NCBI GenBank assembly: GCA_905221605.1
Contig: CAJNDS010002595.1
Coordinates: 1 to 32,500 of the forward strand
Length of the DNA stretch: 32,500 nucleotides
Source of the DNA: Symbiodinium natans
Taxonomy: Eukaryota; Sar; Dinophyceae; Suessiales; Symbiodiniaceae
Direction: 5' to 3'
Of the stretch, positions 1 to 9,300 are shown one piece after another. Position numbers and translations under genes: made by a program. The notes under the pieces are model-generated. The model made no database searches. It was not told where the DNA came from and worked only from the letters and a program-made list of their open reading frames with translations. The first letter of the stretch is position 1; each line of letters begins with the position of its first letter.

Positions 1-177
1 TTTTGGTTTCCCCTTATTTCTAAAAAAATTGAAAATCTCAAATATGAAAATATATTATTGGCTTTCCTATATTTCTAAATATATTTATAAATCTGAAATG
101 GAATTATGATTTATTGATTTTTCATATTTCTTAAAAATATTTGAAAATTTGATATGGTTAGATTCTTTGCCAGAATT

Positions 178-224
178 TCTTCGTCAATTGAATCCAAGAA
201 TGGATTCATTTGACGAAGAATCTT
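178..224. repeat. Imperfect inverted repeat (hairpin) 1
   Basis: The arm TTCTTCGTCAATTGAATCCA is followed by a 4-base loop AGAA and then by its near-exact reverse complement, with one mismatch in 20. Pairing continues outwards more loosely for about 15 further bases on each side. The same words recur as separate half-arms near 470-500. Confidence 0.6.
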
Positions 225-843
225 TGATAAAGATTCCAATCATTCAAATTATTTCTATCAAATAATTATGATTTTTCTTCTCTTCTCTTCTATTCTTTTC
301 TCTTCTCATCTCATTTCTGCTCTTCTTTTCTCTTCTAAGAGAAATTCGCAAATTCTTTGATAATCTTCTTTTCTATCATTTCTGATAGATTCATTTGACG
401 AAGGTTTTTGACAAATCATCAAATAAAAATAAGATAAATTTATTTATTAGAAATGAATTGAATGATTAAATTCTTTGCCAAAAAATCTTCGTCAAATGAA
501 TCCCCAAGAGAAATTTATGAAAAGAAGATCGTCAAAGAATTGACGAATTTCTCTTAGAAGAGAAGAAATGAAAAGAGAAGAAATGAGAAGAGAAGAATAA
601 AGAAGATAAAAGAAGAGAAGAAGATAGATCAGATCAAATATCATATTTATTTGATGGAAATAAATTGCATGATTAATTTCTTTATCAAAAAATCTTCGCC
701 AAAGGAATCCAAAAGAAATTTCTGAAAAAGAAAATCATCAAAGAATTTATGAATTTCTCTTAGAAGAGAAGAGAAGAAAAGATATATCGAGATTCGATTC
801 TTTGTCAAATGAAAAGAAGATAATTTATTTGATGGATTATTTC

Positions 844-937
844 GAATGATTATATTCTTTGCCAAAAATTCTTCATCAATTGAATATAGATATGGGATCA
901 TTTGACGAAGAACCTTTGGCAAAGATTCTAATCATTC
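844..937. repeat. Imperfect inverted repeat (hairpin) 2
   Basis: The 40-base arms 844-883 and 898-937 are reverse complements with six mismatches and a 14-base spacer. Both arms contain the TCTTTGCCAAA and TTCTTC words of the surrounding repeat family, so this is a second copy of the same foldback theme as at 178-224. Confidence 0.6.
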
Positions 938-967
938 GTCATTCATTTCCTTCCTACCAAATCAAAT

Positions 968-1612
968 ATGATTGAGGATCTCCTAAAGAGGAATATTCTA
1001 AAATAATCTTCTTTTCAGAGATTTCTTCTGGAATCATTGGATAAAGATTTTTTGGTGAAGAATCTAATCATTCATTTCATTTCTGGCAAATCAAATATGA
1101 TTGGAAATTTCCTAATGAGAAATCCTCTGAATCCTGAAGACCTTCCTTTTGAAGATTTTTTCTGGATTCATTTGGCGAAGATATTTTGATGAAGAATCTA
1201 ATCATTCATTCCCTGCATATCAATTCAAATATCATTGAGGATCTCCAAAAAAAAATATTCTAAAATAATCTTCTTTTTAGAGATTTTTCTGGAATCATTG
1301 GATAAAGATTTTTGGCGAAGAATGCAATCATTCATTTCATTTCTGACAAATCAAATATGATTATAAATTTCTAATGAGAAATCCTCTGGATCTTGAAGAC
1401 CTTCCTTTTGAAGATTTTTTCTGGATTCATTTGGTGAAAGATTTTTTGATAAAGAATCTAATCATCCATTTCCTTCTTGCCAAATCAAATATGATTGAGG
1501 ATCTCCTAAAGAGAAATATTCTAAAATATTCTTCTTTTCAGAGATTTCTTCTGGAATCATTGGACAAAAGGTTTTTTGATGAAGAATCTAATCATTCAAT
1601 TCATTTCTCGAA
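968..1612. repeat. Imperfect ~260-bp tandem repeat, 2.4 copies
   Basis: The segment starting ATGATTGAGGATCTCC begins at 968, again (as ATCATTGAGG) at 1231 and again at 1491, giving periods of 263 and 260 bases. All copies share the words TTCTGGAATCATTGGA and GAAGAATCTAATCATTC; the first two also share GAAGACCTTCCTTTTGAAG. The third copy stops after about 120 bases, where CT-rich DNA begins. Confidence 0.75.
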
Positions 1613-1792
1613 AATCTCTTCTTTCTTCTCTCTTCCCTTCTCTCTTTTTATTTATCATCCTTTCTCTTCTCTTTTCTCTCGAGGGGAAACTCAAAGAAAT
1701 TCAAAAAAAAAAAGAAACAAAAATAAATCAGAAAAAATCGGGAGAGATTTTTCTCAAAAACCGACCCCCCCACACGAAGCAAACTCAATGAA

Positions 1793-1820
1793 CCCTAAAT
1801 CCTAAACCCTAAACCCTCAA
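1793..1820. repeat. Interstitial telomere-like (CCCTAAA)n
   Basis: Four 7-base units read CCCTAAA, TCCTAAA, CCCTAAA, CCCTCAA. This is the TTTAGGG (Arabidopsis-type) telomere unit, which has been reported from dinoflagellates as well as plants. It is too short and degenerate to be a chromosome end; an old telomere-seeded repair scar or chance are the alternatives. Confidence 0.6.
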
Positions 1821-2080
1821 GAGCCTATAAATTGAACTTGCATTTTTCACCATACGTGCCTTCATCATGCACCCTTATCAAATTATCAGGGCAGATATTA
1901 TGCCTTCGACATATGAAATACGATCATCATGTCCCTTGACAAATTATTAGAGCGCACAATAATCAATTTACTTAAATCTCATATAATTCGAAAAATTCAA
2001 TTTACTTAATTCACCAAAATATTTCAAATGCACGATGTATTTAAACCTTATTTTTTGATCTACTACTGTTAATGTTACTG
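1821..2080. other. AT-rich spacer without recognised feature
   Basis: AT-rich, non-repetitive DNA between the telomere-like tract and the TA tract. There is a loose internal duplication around CATCATGCACCCTTATCAAATTA and CATCATGTCCCTTGACAAATTA, but no coding frame worth calling. Confidence 0.4.
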
Positions 2081-2847
2081 GTATATACTATATAAATATA
2101 TAATATATATTATATATATTATATATAGTATATATATAATATATATATATATCATATATGAGATAATATATATATAACTATATAGGATATGATAGTATAT
2201 ATAATTAATTATATATAGTATATTATAGTACTATTAGTATAGATAGTTTATTTAGTATTTATCGTATAATCGTCTATATAGTCGAGATAGTCTATATAGT
2301 TCTATATAGTCTATATAGTAGATAGAGTAATATTAATATATAATTATACTAGAGATAGAATAAATAGAATATGTATAAGTATAGAATATATGAAGATTAT
2401 ATAATATAATAAAGAATATATATATAATATATCTAATATATATATTATATAGTATATATAGATATATAGTATTATCGATATATAGTATATATAGTATTAT
2501 AGTATATATAGTATATATAGTATATATAGTATATATACTATATATTACTATATATCGTATATATAGTATATATTAGTCGATGATTAATATTATAGTATAT
2601 AAGTATTTATATAGTTTATATAGATTATAGTATATATAGTATATATAATATATATAATATATATAATATATATAATATATATAGTATTAGAGTATATACA
2701 TAGTATATATATAATATATGCATAGTATATAAATAGTATTTCTATATTATATATATATATATATATTATATACTATATATATATACATATACTATATATA
2801 TATATATACTATATATATATACTATATATATACTATATATATACTAT
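2081..2847. repeat. Interrupted (TA)n / TATAGTATA tract, insertion target
   Basis: About 770 bases of TA dinucleotides interrupted by TAGTATATA and ACTATATATA units. The last part, a regular ACTATATATAT repeat, runs straight into the 5' LTR. The same repeat type resumes after the 3' LTR at 20015, so the retrotransposon split a single TA-rich microsatellite. Confidence 0.85.
2844..2847. repeat. Target-site duplication, left copy (CTAT)
   Basis: CTAT directly precedes the TG of the 5' LTR and CTAT directly follows the CA of the 3' LTR (20015-20018). Because the target is a CTATATAT microsatellite, the match alone is weak evidence. It agrees with the 4-6 bp duplications usual for LTR elements. 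Confidence 0.5.
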
Positions 2848-3141
2848 TGTGAGCAGGTCAAAGCATGCATGGAGTGCTTGCTTAGTGCTAGTGCAGCGTG
2901 TTGTTTTCCCTTGCATGTGTAGTTTTGCAATTCGTAACAATGCCAATGTTTTGGCTCAAGTACCGAGCTTGTGCCTTTGAGCACGGTAGTTTCGTACAGT
3001 AGCTCTTAGGTTGCTGTGCGGTCCGACCGGACGCACTCAGGCGTAGCTGCACAAGTGCTTGAACTCGCGAAGTCGTAAAACAGCGTGACCGGGCTGTGAT
3101 TGCATTGGCTTAGTGCAAGTCCAGTGCTGGTCGACTTCACA
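2848..3141 (+). repeat. 5' LTR (294 bp)
   Basis: Starts TGTGAGCAGG and ends GACTTCACA. It is identical to 19721-20014 except for C at 3109 against T at 19982. It contains a small bulged hairpin at 3018-3034 (arms GCG(G)TCC and GGACGC around GACC). I cannot place a promoter or polyadenylation signal inside it from sequence alone. Confidence 0.95.
3018..3034 (+). other. Bulged GC hairpin, LTR copy
   Basis: Reads GCG, bulged G, TCC, loop GACC, GGA, CGC. It has the same architecture as the hairpins inside the element but a shorter, 4-base loop. Present identically in the 3' LTR at 19891-19907. Confidence 0.6.
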
Positions 3142-3218
3142 ATTGGGGGCTGTTCTGGGAAACGTACAGCTCTTGTGCCTACGGCCCGAGTGGGCAAGCA
3201 TTGCTTTGCTTGTCTGTC

Positions 3219-3239
3219 GCGGTCCGTGACCTGGACGCG
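3219..3239 (+). other. Bulged GC hairpin, leader copy
   Basis: 5' arm GCG, bulged G, TCC; loop GTGACCT; 3' arm GGA, CGC. One of eight 21-base copies with loop consensus GYGNCMW. The pair at positions 5/17 is T-A here and other Watson-Crick pairs elsewhere. Confidence 0.65.
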
Positions 3240-3245
3240 TGGACT

Positions 3246-3325
3246 GTGTGCCACGCTTGCGGCCTGTTAACCAAGGCGCGGCGCTTCGTGTGCCACGCCT
3301 GCGGCCTGCTAACCAAGGCGCGGCG
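3246..3325 (+). repeat. 42-bp tandem repeat, two copies, each holding a hairpin
   Basis: The unit GTGTGCCACGCYTGCGGCCT and its continuation begins at 3246 and again at 3288; over 38 bases the copies differ at two positions (T/C in each case). Each copy contains GCG(G)CCT, an 8-base loop and AGGCGC, which pair. The unit length is a multiple of three, so the frame is unbroken. Confidence 0.85.
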
Positions 3326-6300
3326 ATGTCCGCAGAGGTTGCAGGTCAGGCCGAGGGCGTCACCCTCCTCGAAGCGATCGAGGGTGGTGACGTTCCCTAT
3401 CCCGAGCGGATGAGCTACGTCGCTTGGCTTAAGTGGCGTAGGGAGACCGGCAGTCGTCCGCTGTCCAAGCGGGATGGGGTTAGCACAACGCCAGAGCAGG
3501 AGGCGGCTCTTTGGCGAAAGGTCATGAAGTTCCTCCACGACGCCGAAGGCGAGGACGAGGAGGAAGAGGAAGAAGAAGAGGACTCCGAGCTAGTTCCTGA
3601 GGCCTCGGGCGCTGGAGGCGACAGTCCGCCGCGGGTGGACGTCAGCGCCGCGGCCAGGGAGCTGGCCATGGTCCCTACCGGTGCTGCCTATGTCCCTGCT
3701 ACGGCACCAGGGTCCCGCCTGGCGGGGCCGTCCGGTCCGCCGTCGACAGCAGGTTCAGTGCCAGGCACCGCAGAGGGCTTGCAGGCGGAGCTGCGCGCGA
3801 TTTTCCGTCCAGACCAAGAACCGGTCGCGGACTACTTGACGCGCGTTTCGCGGATTGTCCTCGCGCTCAAGGCGCATGGAGTCACGGTGAGCTCCCGTGA
3901 CCTTGACGCCTTGAGCACCAAAGCCACCCTCCTTGCGGATGAGTTCTCGAAGATAGGCGGGGACTGGCATCCGACAAAGATGGTCCGTCGGCTGCGGACC
4001 AGATTCTCGGTCGCGGCTTTGCGCGGTGGCGAGGACCCCGAAGACGCAGAGGAGGTTCAGCGTGAAATCCAATGCATCGGGGAGCTTATCCTCGCGTTGG
4101 GGGGAAAAGAAAGCTCGAGCCAAGAGAAGGTTTGGAGCTCCCCGTCCGATGTGCCAGTTGAAGCCGTGGGGCCGCGTTCCCCAGGGCTCCCACAGCCTGC
4201 GACTGCAAGTGGGTTGGGGGTAGGTTTGGACCGTGGAGGTGTACACACTGCCGAGGTTGCAGGTGGTCCTTCCGCGGCCCGTGACCTGGGCGCGACGGAC
4301 GGCGATTCCCCTTTGCGCGCAAAGCTCGCGGCGCTGGAGATGGAGATAGAAGCCCTGAAGCGAGGTTCAGACGGCGGAGGTTCGCAGACCGGGTCCCAAA
4401 ACCCGGCGGGCGATTTCGCCGCCGCACTCGCCGCCCAAACTGAAGCGCTGAAAGAAGCGTTAGCGCAGAGGGGCGGGCAAAGCTCCATAACGACGGTCAA
4501 AACTGACCTCACGTGGCCGACGCTGACCGACGACAAGTCGGACGCGCGAGACGTTGTCCTGTTCTACGAGGAGTTCGAGGACGTCTGCGCGCTCGCCAAC
4601 AACTGTCGCGGTATGAGTGCGCGCGAGAAGCTGCTAGCGCTACGCGGGCGCTGCCGCGGCTCGCGCATGAAGACGTACACGAACGCCTACCGCGCAGCGT
4701 GGAAGTCGGGAGAGGTTCTCTCCGACCCACAGGCAGTGTACGACCGCATCAAGAACAAGCACTTGATGTTCGGGGAATCGCGGGAGGAAAGGGAAGTCCG
4801 CGTGGATGGTGAGCATGCCTCCCTCGCTAAGGGCAAGCTCACAGGCCACCAATTCGAGCCTTTGTTTGAGGCGTCGATCGCGGACCTTGAGGCGGTGGGT
4901 CTTGGGAAGACCCCACGAGAGTTGTACCTCTCGTACCTCCGCAAGATGCCCCCGTATCTCCAAAAGGAGATACGTAACGACAAGCGATTGTGGCCCGGCG
5001 ACCCCAAGGACGGCGGGCTGAGAGGGCCGCAGACTTGGGAGGAGAGCCACAAGGTCGTCTTGGAGTACGAACAGAGGGAAGCAGCGCACCGTGCTGTTTC
5101 CCACTCTGTGTACTCCACGACCGGCTCTCCAAGCGCGGACCCGTCGGTCGCGCTAGCCGAGGCTCAGAAGGAGATTCGGAGCCTCAAGGCCGCCGCTAAG
5201 GCCGCTGCGAAGGGAGCAGCTGCCGCGGCCAAGGCTGGCGCGGATCAGACGTTTGCCGCTGCGTCGAAGGGAGCTGGCAAAGGAGCGGACAAGAAGATCT
5301 GCTTCCACTTTCGCGACCACGGGAATTGCCCGAAAGGGGATGCCTGCCCGTTCAGCCACGACAAGGAGCTTCGCAGAAAAGCTCTCGCGGCCAAGAAGGG
5401 TGACCAAACCTTTGCCACGGCGAAGGGCAAGGGCAAGGGGAAGGGAGGTGGCAAGGCAAAGGCCAGCGCTAAGCCTAAGGCTGCGGCCAAAGGCGCGGCG
5501 AAGCCACCGGGCACTGTTTGCCCCTTTTTCTCCAAAAATGGGTCGTGCAAGAAAGGAGCCAGCTGCGACATGGTCCACAACCTAACGACCTCAGGAGGGA
5601 CGCCGGCCTTGCCTGCCAACTGGGCCGCGCCCTCCGGGGCTTCCATGTCCAACCCCTTCGCCGCGTTCAGCGTCCAGATAGGCAGCTCAGGCGTCTCAGG
5701 AGCCGCAGGACGCGCCGCGGTGCAGCAGCACGCGCTTCCGTTGAGCAAGGGTGGGCGGGACAAGTTCGCCACCCTGGACGATCTGCCGAAGGACTGGTGG
5801 AACCTGGCGGACAACGAGCCAGGAGGCTACCAGTACAGAACGGTAGTCCAGGTGCTCGACCGTAAGGTCGAGTGCATGCTCGACGGATGCGCCGGCGCAA
5901 ACCACGTAACCGAGGAACTTGTGGTGGGCATGATGAACCGGGCTGCAGAGCTGGGGATCGGTACCGAAGATCCCGGCTTCCCGGTCGTGAGACTCGAGAA
6001 GTGGGTCCACCCCGAATATGTGCATGGCATTGCTTCGGGAGCCCCCGTTCCTCTGAAGGGGGCAGCAGTCTTGCGCGTCACGCTGCTGGAAGGCAGGACG
6101 GCGGACGACTGTCGCCCCAACACTGAAATTTTCGTGCGATGCAAAATCGCAGCCAGGGGGACGTCCGATTGGCACGGACTGATCCTCGGCGGCAGAGCGT
6201 TGGACTGCGCCGGAAGGATGGGCCTGGGCTTCAGGCCGGGTCCCGACTTTCACGTCCTCGACACGCTGGGAATCAGGATGCCCAGGTGCGAGGATCACAG

Positions 6301-9300
6301 CAAGACCCGGAAGGACAGGGCCTACGCCTTCGAAGCGCGGTTGTCGAGCCTGGACGACGCGTCATGCACCGAGCCTGGGGGCGGAAGCCGGGAGCTCCTC
6401 CGCTACGACGGGGAAGAGCCTCTCGAGCTCTCGCCAGGCGACGGGGTGCTGGTGCCTGTCGTGCGGGAGCAAGGAGTCTCCGCAGAGGGATCCCTGTCCG
6501 AGGTAGTGCTTCCGGTGGAATGCGGGGTCGAGGCCGTACCAGGCCTTTGGCCCACAGGAGAGGGAAAGGGGTTTGTGTTGCTCGCAGCCCAAGAGTGCGA
6601 TCACTCTCTCCAGCCGGGCGAGGTTGTTGCGGAAGTGCGTTCCGGCCTCGTAAGCACTGCGGCCTGTGGTTGTGGCGCGGTTGAGACGGTTTTCGAGTCG
6701 GAGCCGTCTCCGCAGGCATGTGCGGATTGTGGGGTCGCCGTTGCCTTGGTTGGCCACGACCCGTGCTTTGCTTGCGGGTCCGCGTCCAGGGCCGCGGCAA
6801 GAAGCTTCCAAGGTTGTTCCTCGTGTGCGCGGTCCTTTGGGCGACTGCGAACCGGCGCCAGGATCGGTGTGCTATCGGTCCTTGCTGCGGTGACTGTTCT
6901 CGCTTCGGTGTGGGGCGGCAGCGGCCCAGTTGGGCGCCCTGTTGAGGAGCCTGGAGTGCTTTCTTGCTTGGACCACCTTCCAAGCGTCGACAGCTGGGGG
7001 GAGGCGCCAGGTGGTTACGCGTCTGTGTGGGGTAGGCGCCCTGCGCAGAAGGACCTCGGGGCTCTGGCGGTCGAGAAGGCGCCTTACGAAACGTGCTTGC
7101 TTCAGCGCGTAGGTGAGGCGTGGCGTCTCTGGGACACGAGGGATTTGCGTGTGGCGGAAAGCGTTGCGTGTAGCGATGAAGTTCCCGTCACCGAACGCCT
7201 CGCGGTCTTTAGGACGCGCAAGGGGCCACGCTGGGCTGGCTGGCGTGAGGGATCGGCCACGGCTGGAAGAGGCGCAAGTGATGCTGTGCGCCCAGCAGAC
7301 GCGGTCGATACGGCGCGCTGCCCGAGCTATCATATCGTGGAGAGCTGGGACATCGAGAAGATGATCGAAGAGCCTCCAACGGACTACTATTATGAGAAGC
7401 TCGCGGCAGATATGCGCGCCCGGCACCCTAAAGCGTGCCCGCACCTCCTCGACCACCTCGTTTCCTTAGAGGGTTTCCTTGATAAGTCAATCTTGTTTGG
7501 GTTCTCCTTTGGAATCAGCAAGGCCGAAGTTTGTGTCTCCAAAGGCAAGCTCCTGGGACACAACATTGGGCGGGACGGGAGTTCGCCTGACGAAGAGCGT
7601 TGTCAGGCGGTGATTGACTTTCCCCCGCTCTGGGAGAAGCTTCACATTCAGCAATTTTTGGGTTGCGCAAACTGGTTGCGCGGCTACCTGCCTGTTGAGT
7701 ATGGGCACGCAGCCAAGATTTTAGGGCAGTGGCAGAAGCCAGGCGCCGTCTTTCCTGAAGGCGGGCTGGGCTCAGCCGCCACCGAGGGTTGCAAAGCCTT
7801 TAAAGCGATTAAGCGCATGATGCAGAACCGCATCAATTTGGCTACCTTCGATGAGGCCTCTGCTGCGGATGGGTCGTGTCCCCTTGAGCAGATCGCGGAT
7901 GCGTCGGGCATCGCGGTAGGGGGCAGCGTCGTGCAGATGACGCGTGACTTGAGTCAGCTCAAGGTGCTTATGACGCACTCAAAGAGCCTGACCCCCGCGC
8001 AGCAGAACTGGCCGCCCTTGATACAGGAGGCGTTTGCCCAGCTCGAGGTAAAGCGGGCGACACGCCGCATGTTCGGCTCTATTCGGACTCTGTGTTGGAC
8101 AGATCATGCCAACCTTACCCGAGCGCAAACATCGGACATCGGAATGGATCCGAAGCTCGTCCGGTGGGTTGCAGAAATCCTTATGGATGGGTCTGAAATA
8201 AGGAGCCTTAGCGGTCGCTCAGCGACGCTGGGTGACAGTTTTAGCCGCAATCCCAAGGATCGGGATGCGCTCCTTGCGGCAAGGACGAAAGACCTCGAGG
8301 GCCTTTCGGGCCAACTCCGAGGATTCGACCTGGACCAGTACCTCGGAGAGGGTACTGAGGGTGACGGACCAGTGCCCTGGGCGGTCGGCAACGACGCCGT
8401 CCCAGAGCCTGCGGGCCGTGTCCAGGCCGCGGCTGTGCCGATGTGCGTCGTCGCAGCCCTTCCGGTGCGCGTCATGGTTGTCTTTGACTACGCGCGTTGG
8501 AAAGAGCAGGACGCAGAGCTGACTGAGATCAGGCGCGTCTTCCAAGCGAGCCTCCCTGGAGTTTCTGTGGCTGTCAGGGGTTGTTGGGGTCCGTTTGAGG
8601 ATACCGACGGGCTTGCCTCGCATTTTGATTGCGGGGCCGGCAGGCTCGCAGGGACCAAGAAGATCAAGCGGATCAGGGTCGACTTGCTCACTTCGTGTGC
8701 CAAGGTTCTTAGGGAAGCTTCGGGGTTTCGTCCGCAGTTCCTCGTAGGACTTGGACAAGGCGGGTTGGTCACAGCCGTCCTTAGGTGGCCTTTGGTTGTT
8801 GAGCTCACGCTCCAAGCAAGGATCCTGCAGCGCAAAGAAGCTAGGGCTGTAGGAGAGGCTTGGGCAGGCATCAAGGCTATCTGGGCGGTGCGGCCACGCC
8901 TTTGGCGCACACAGCAAGGCCACTTGGAAGTGGCCGAGGCTTGTCCGGAACTCGAGAAGGATTTTCCGGAGCCTCCCCTGCGAGGTTTTGGGATCGTAGG
9001 GAAGCAGGCATTGGGGGCGGAAGTTCTGCGGTCCTTGAGGTTGGACGCGGTTCGTTCCATCGATGATGCCAGCATTAGAGGGATGCTGGACGAACCGTCA
9101 CGACCCCTCTGGGACCATGAGGGTCTATGCATCTGCGGCAAGCGGACCTACCTGTTTTCTCGCTGCCCCGCCTGCATCGAGAAAGAGGCAGTCGATACCT
9201 CGGTAGAGATAGCCGAGCGGGAGGAGCCCGAACCTCCGCTTGAGGGCGACCTTGAGGCCCATGAGGTGGGCCTAGAGGTCAACTCCGTCCTTGCAACTTT

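Larger units (their letters stand above)
1..1750. repeat. AT-rich low-complexity repeat region
   Basis: Strongly AT-rich DNA built from recurring variants of a few words (TTTGACGAAGAATC, TCTTTGCCAAA, AAATCAAATATGATTG, TTCTTCTCTTC). The short open frames here are low-complexity, Ile/Phe/Lys/Ser-rich, and repeat with the DNA, so I do not call genes. Base composition contrasts sharply with the GC-rich element downstream. Functional role unknown; it looks like satellite-like intergenic DNA. Confidence 0.7.
3142..3325 (+). promoter_or_regulatory. Untranslated leader with primer-site candidate and three hairpins
   Basis: The DNA just after the LTR reads ATTGGGGGCTGTTC. The expected tRNA primer site should start near TGG at 3144, but I do not recognise the matching tRNA. 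Bulged GC hairpins follow at 3219-3239, 3259-3280 and 3301-3322; the last two lie in a 42-bp tandem repeat and end four bases before the first in-frame ATG (3326). The frame stays open upstream to a GTG at 3239, but the encoded residues there merely translate the hairpin repeat. Confidence 0.6.

Noticed and set aside
647-1805. Frames of 70-143 codons in the AT-rich region
   Set aside because: They repeat with the 260-bp DNA unit, are low-complexity, and show no domain.
3144-3160. tRNA primer-binding site identity
   Set aside because: The sequence begins TGG as expected, but I cannot match it to a known tRNA 3' end, so no primer is named.
5717-5733. GCG(G)TGC...GCACGC hairpin in gag
   Set aside because: It fits the stem plan but not the loop consensus, and lies in a CAG-rich coding run; one or two such matches are expected by chance in this GC-rich DNA.
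6189-6210. GCG(G)CAG...CTGCGC hairpin in the protease region
   Set aside because: It overlaps the conserved LILGG coding motif and has a 9-base unrelated loop; chance is sufficient.
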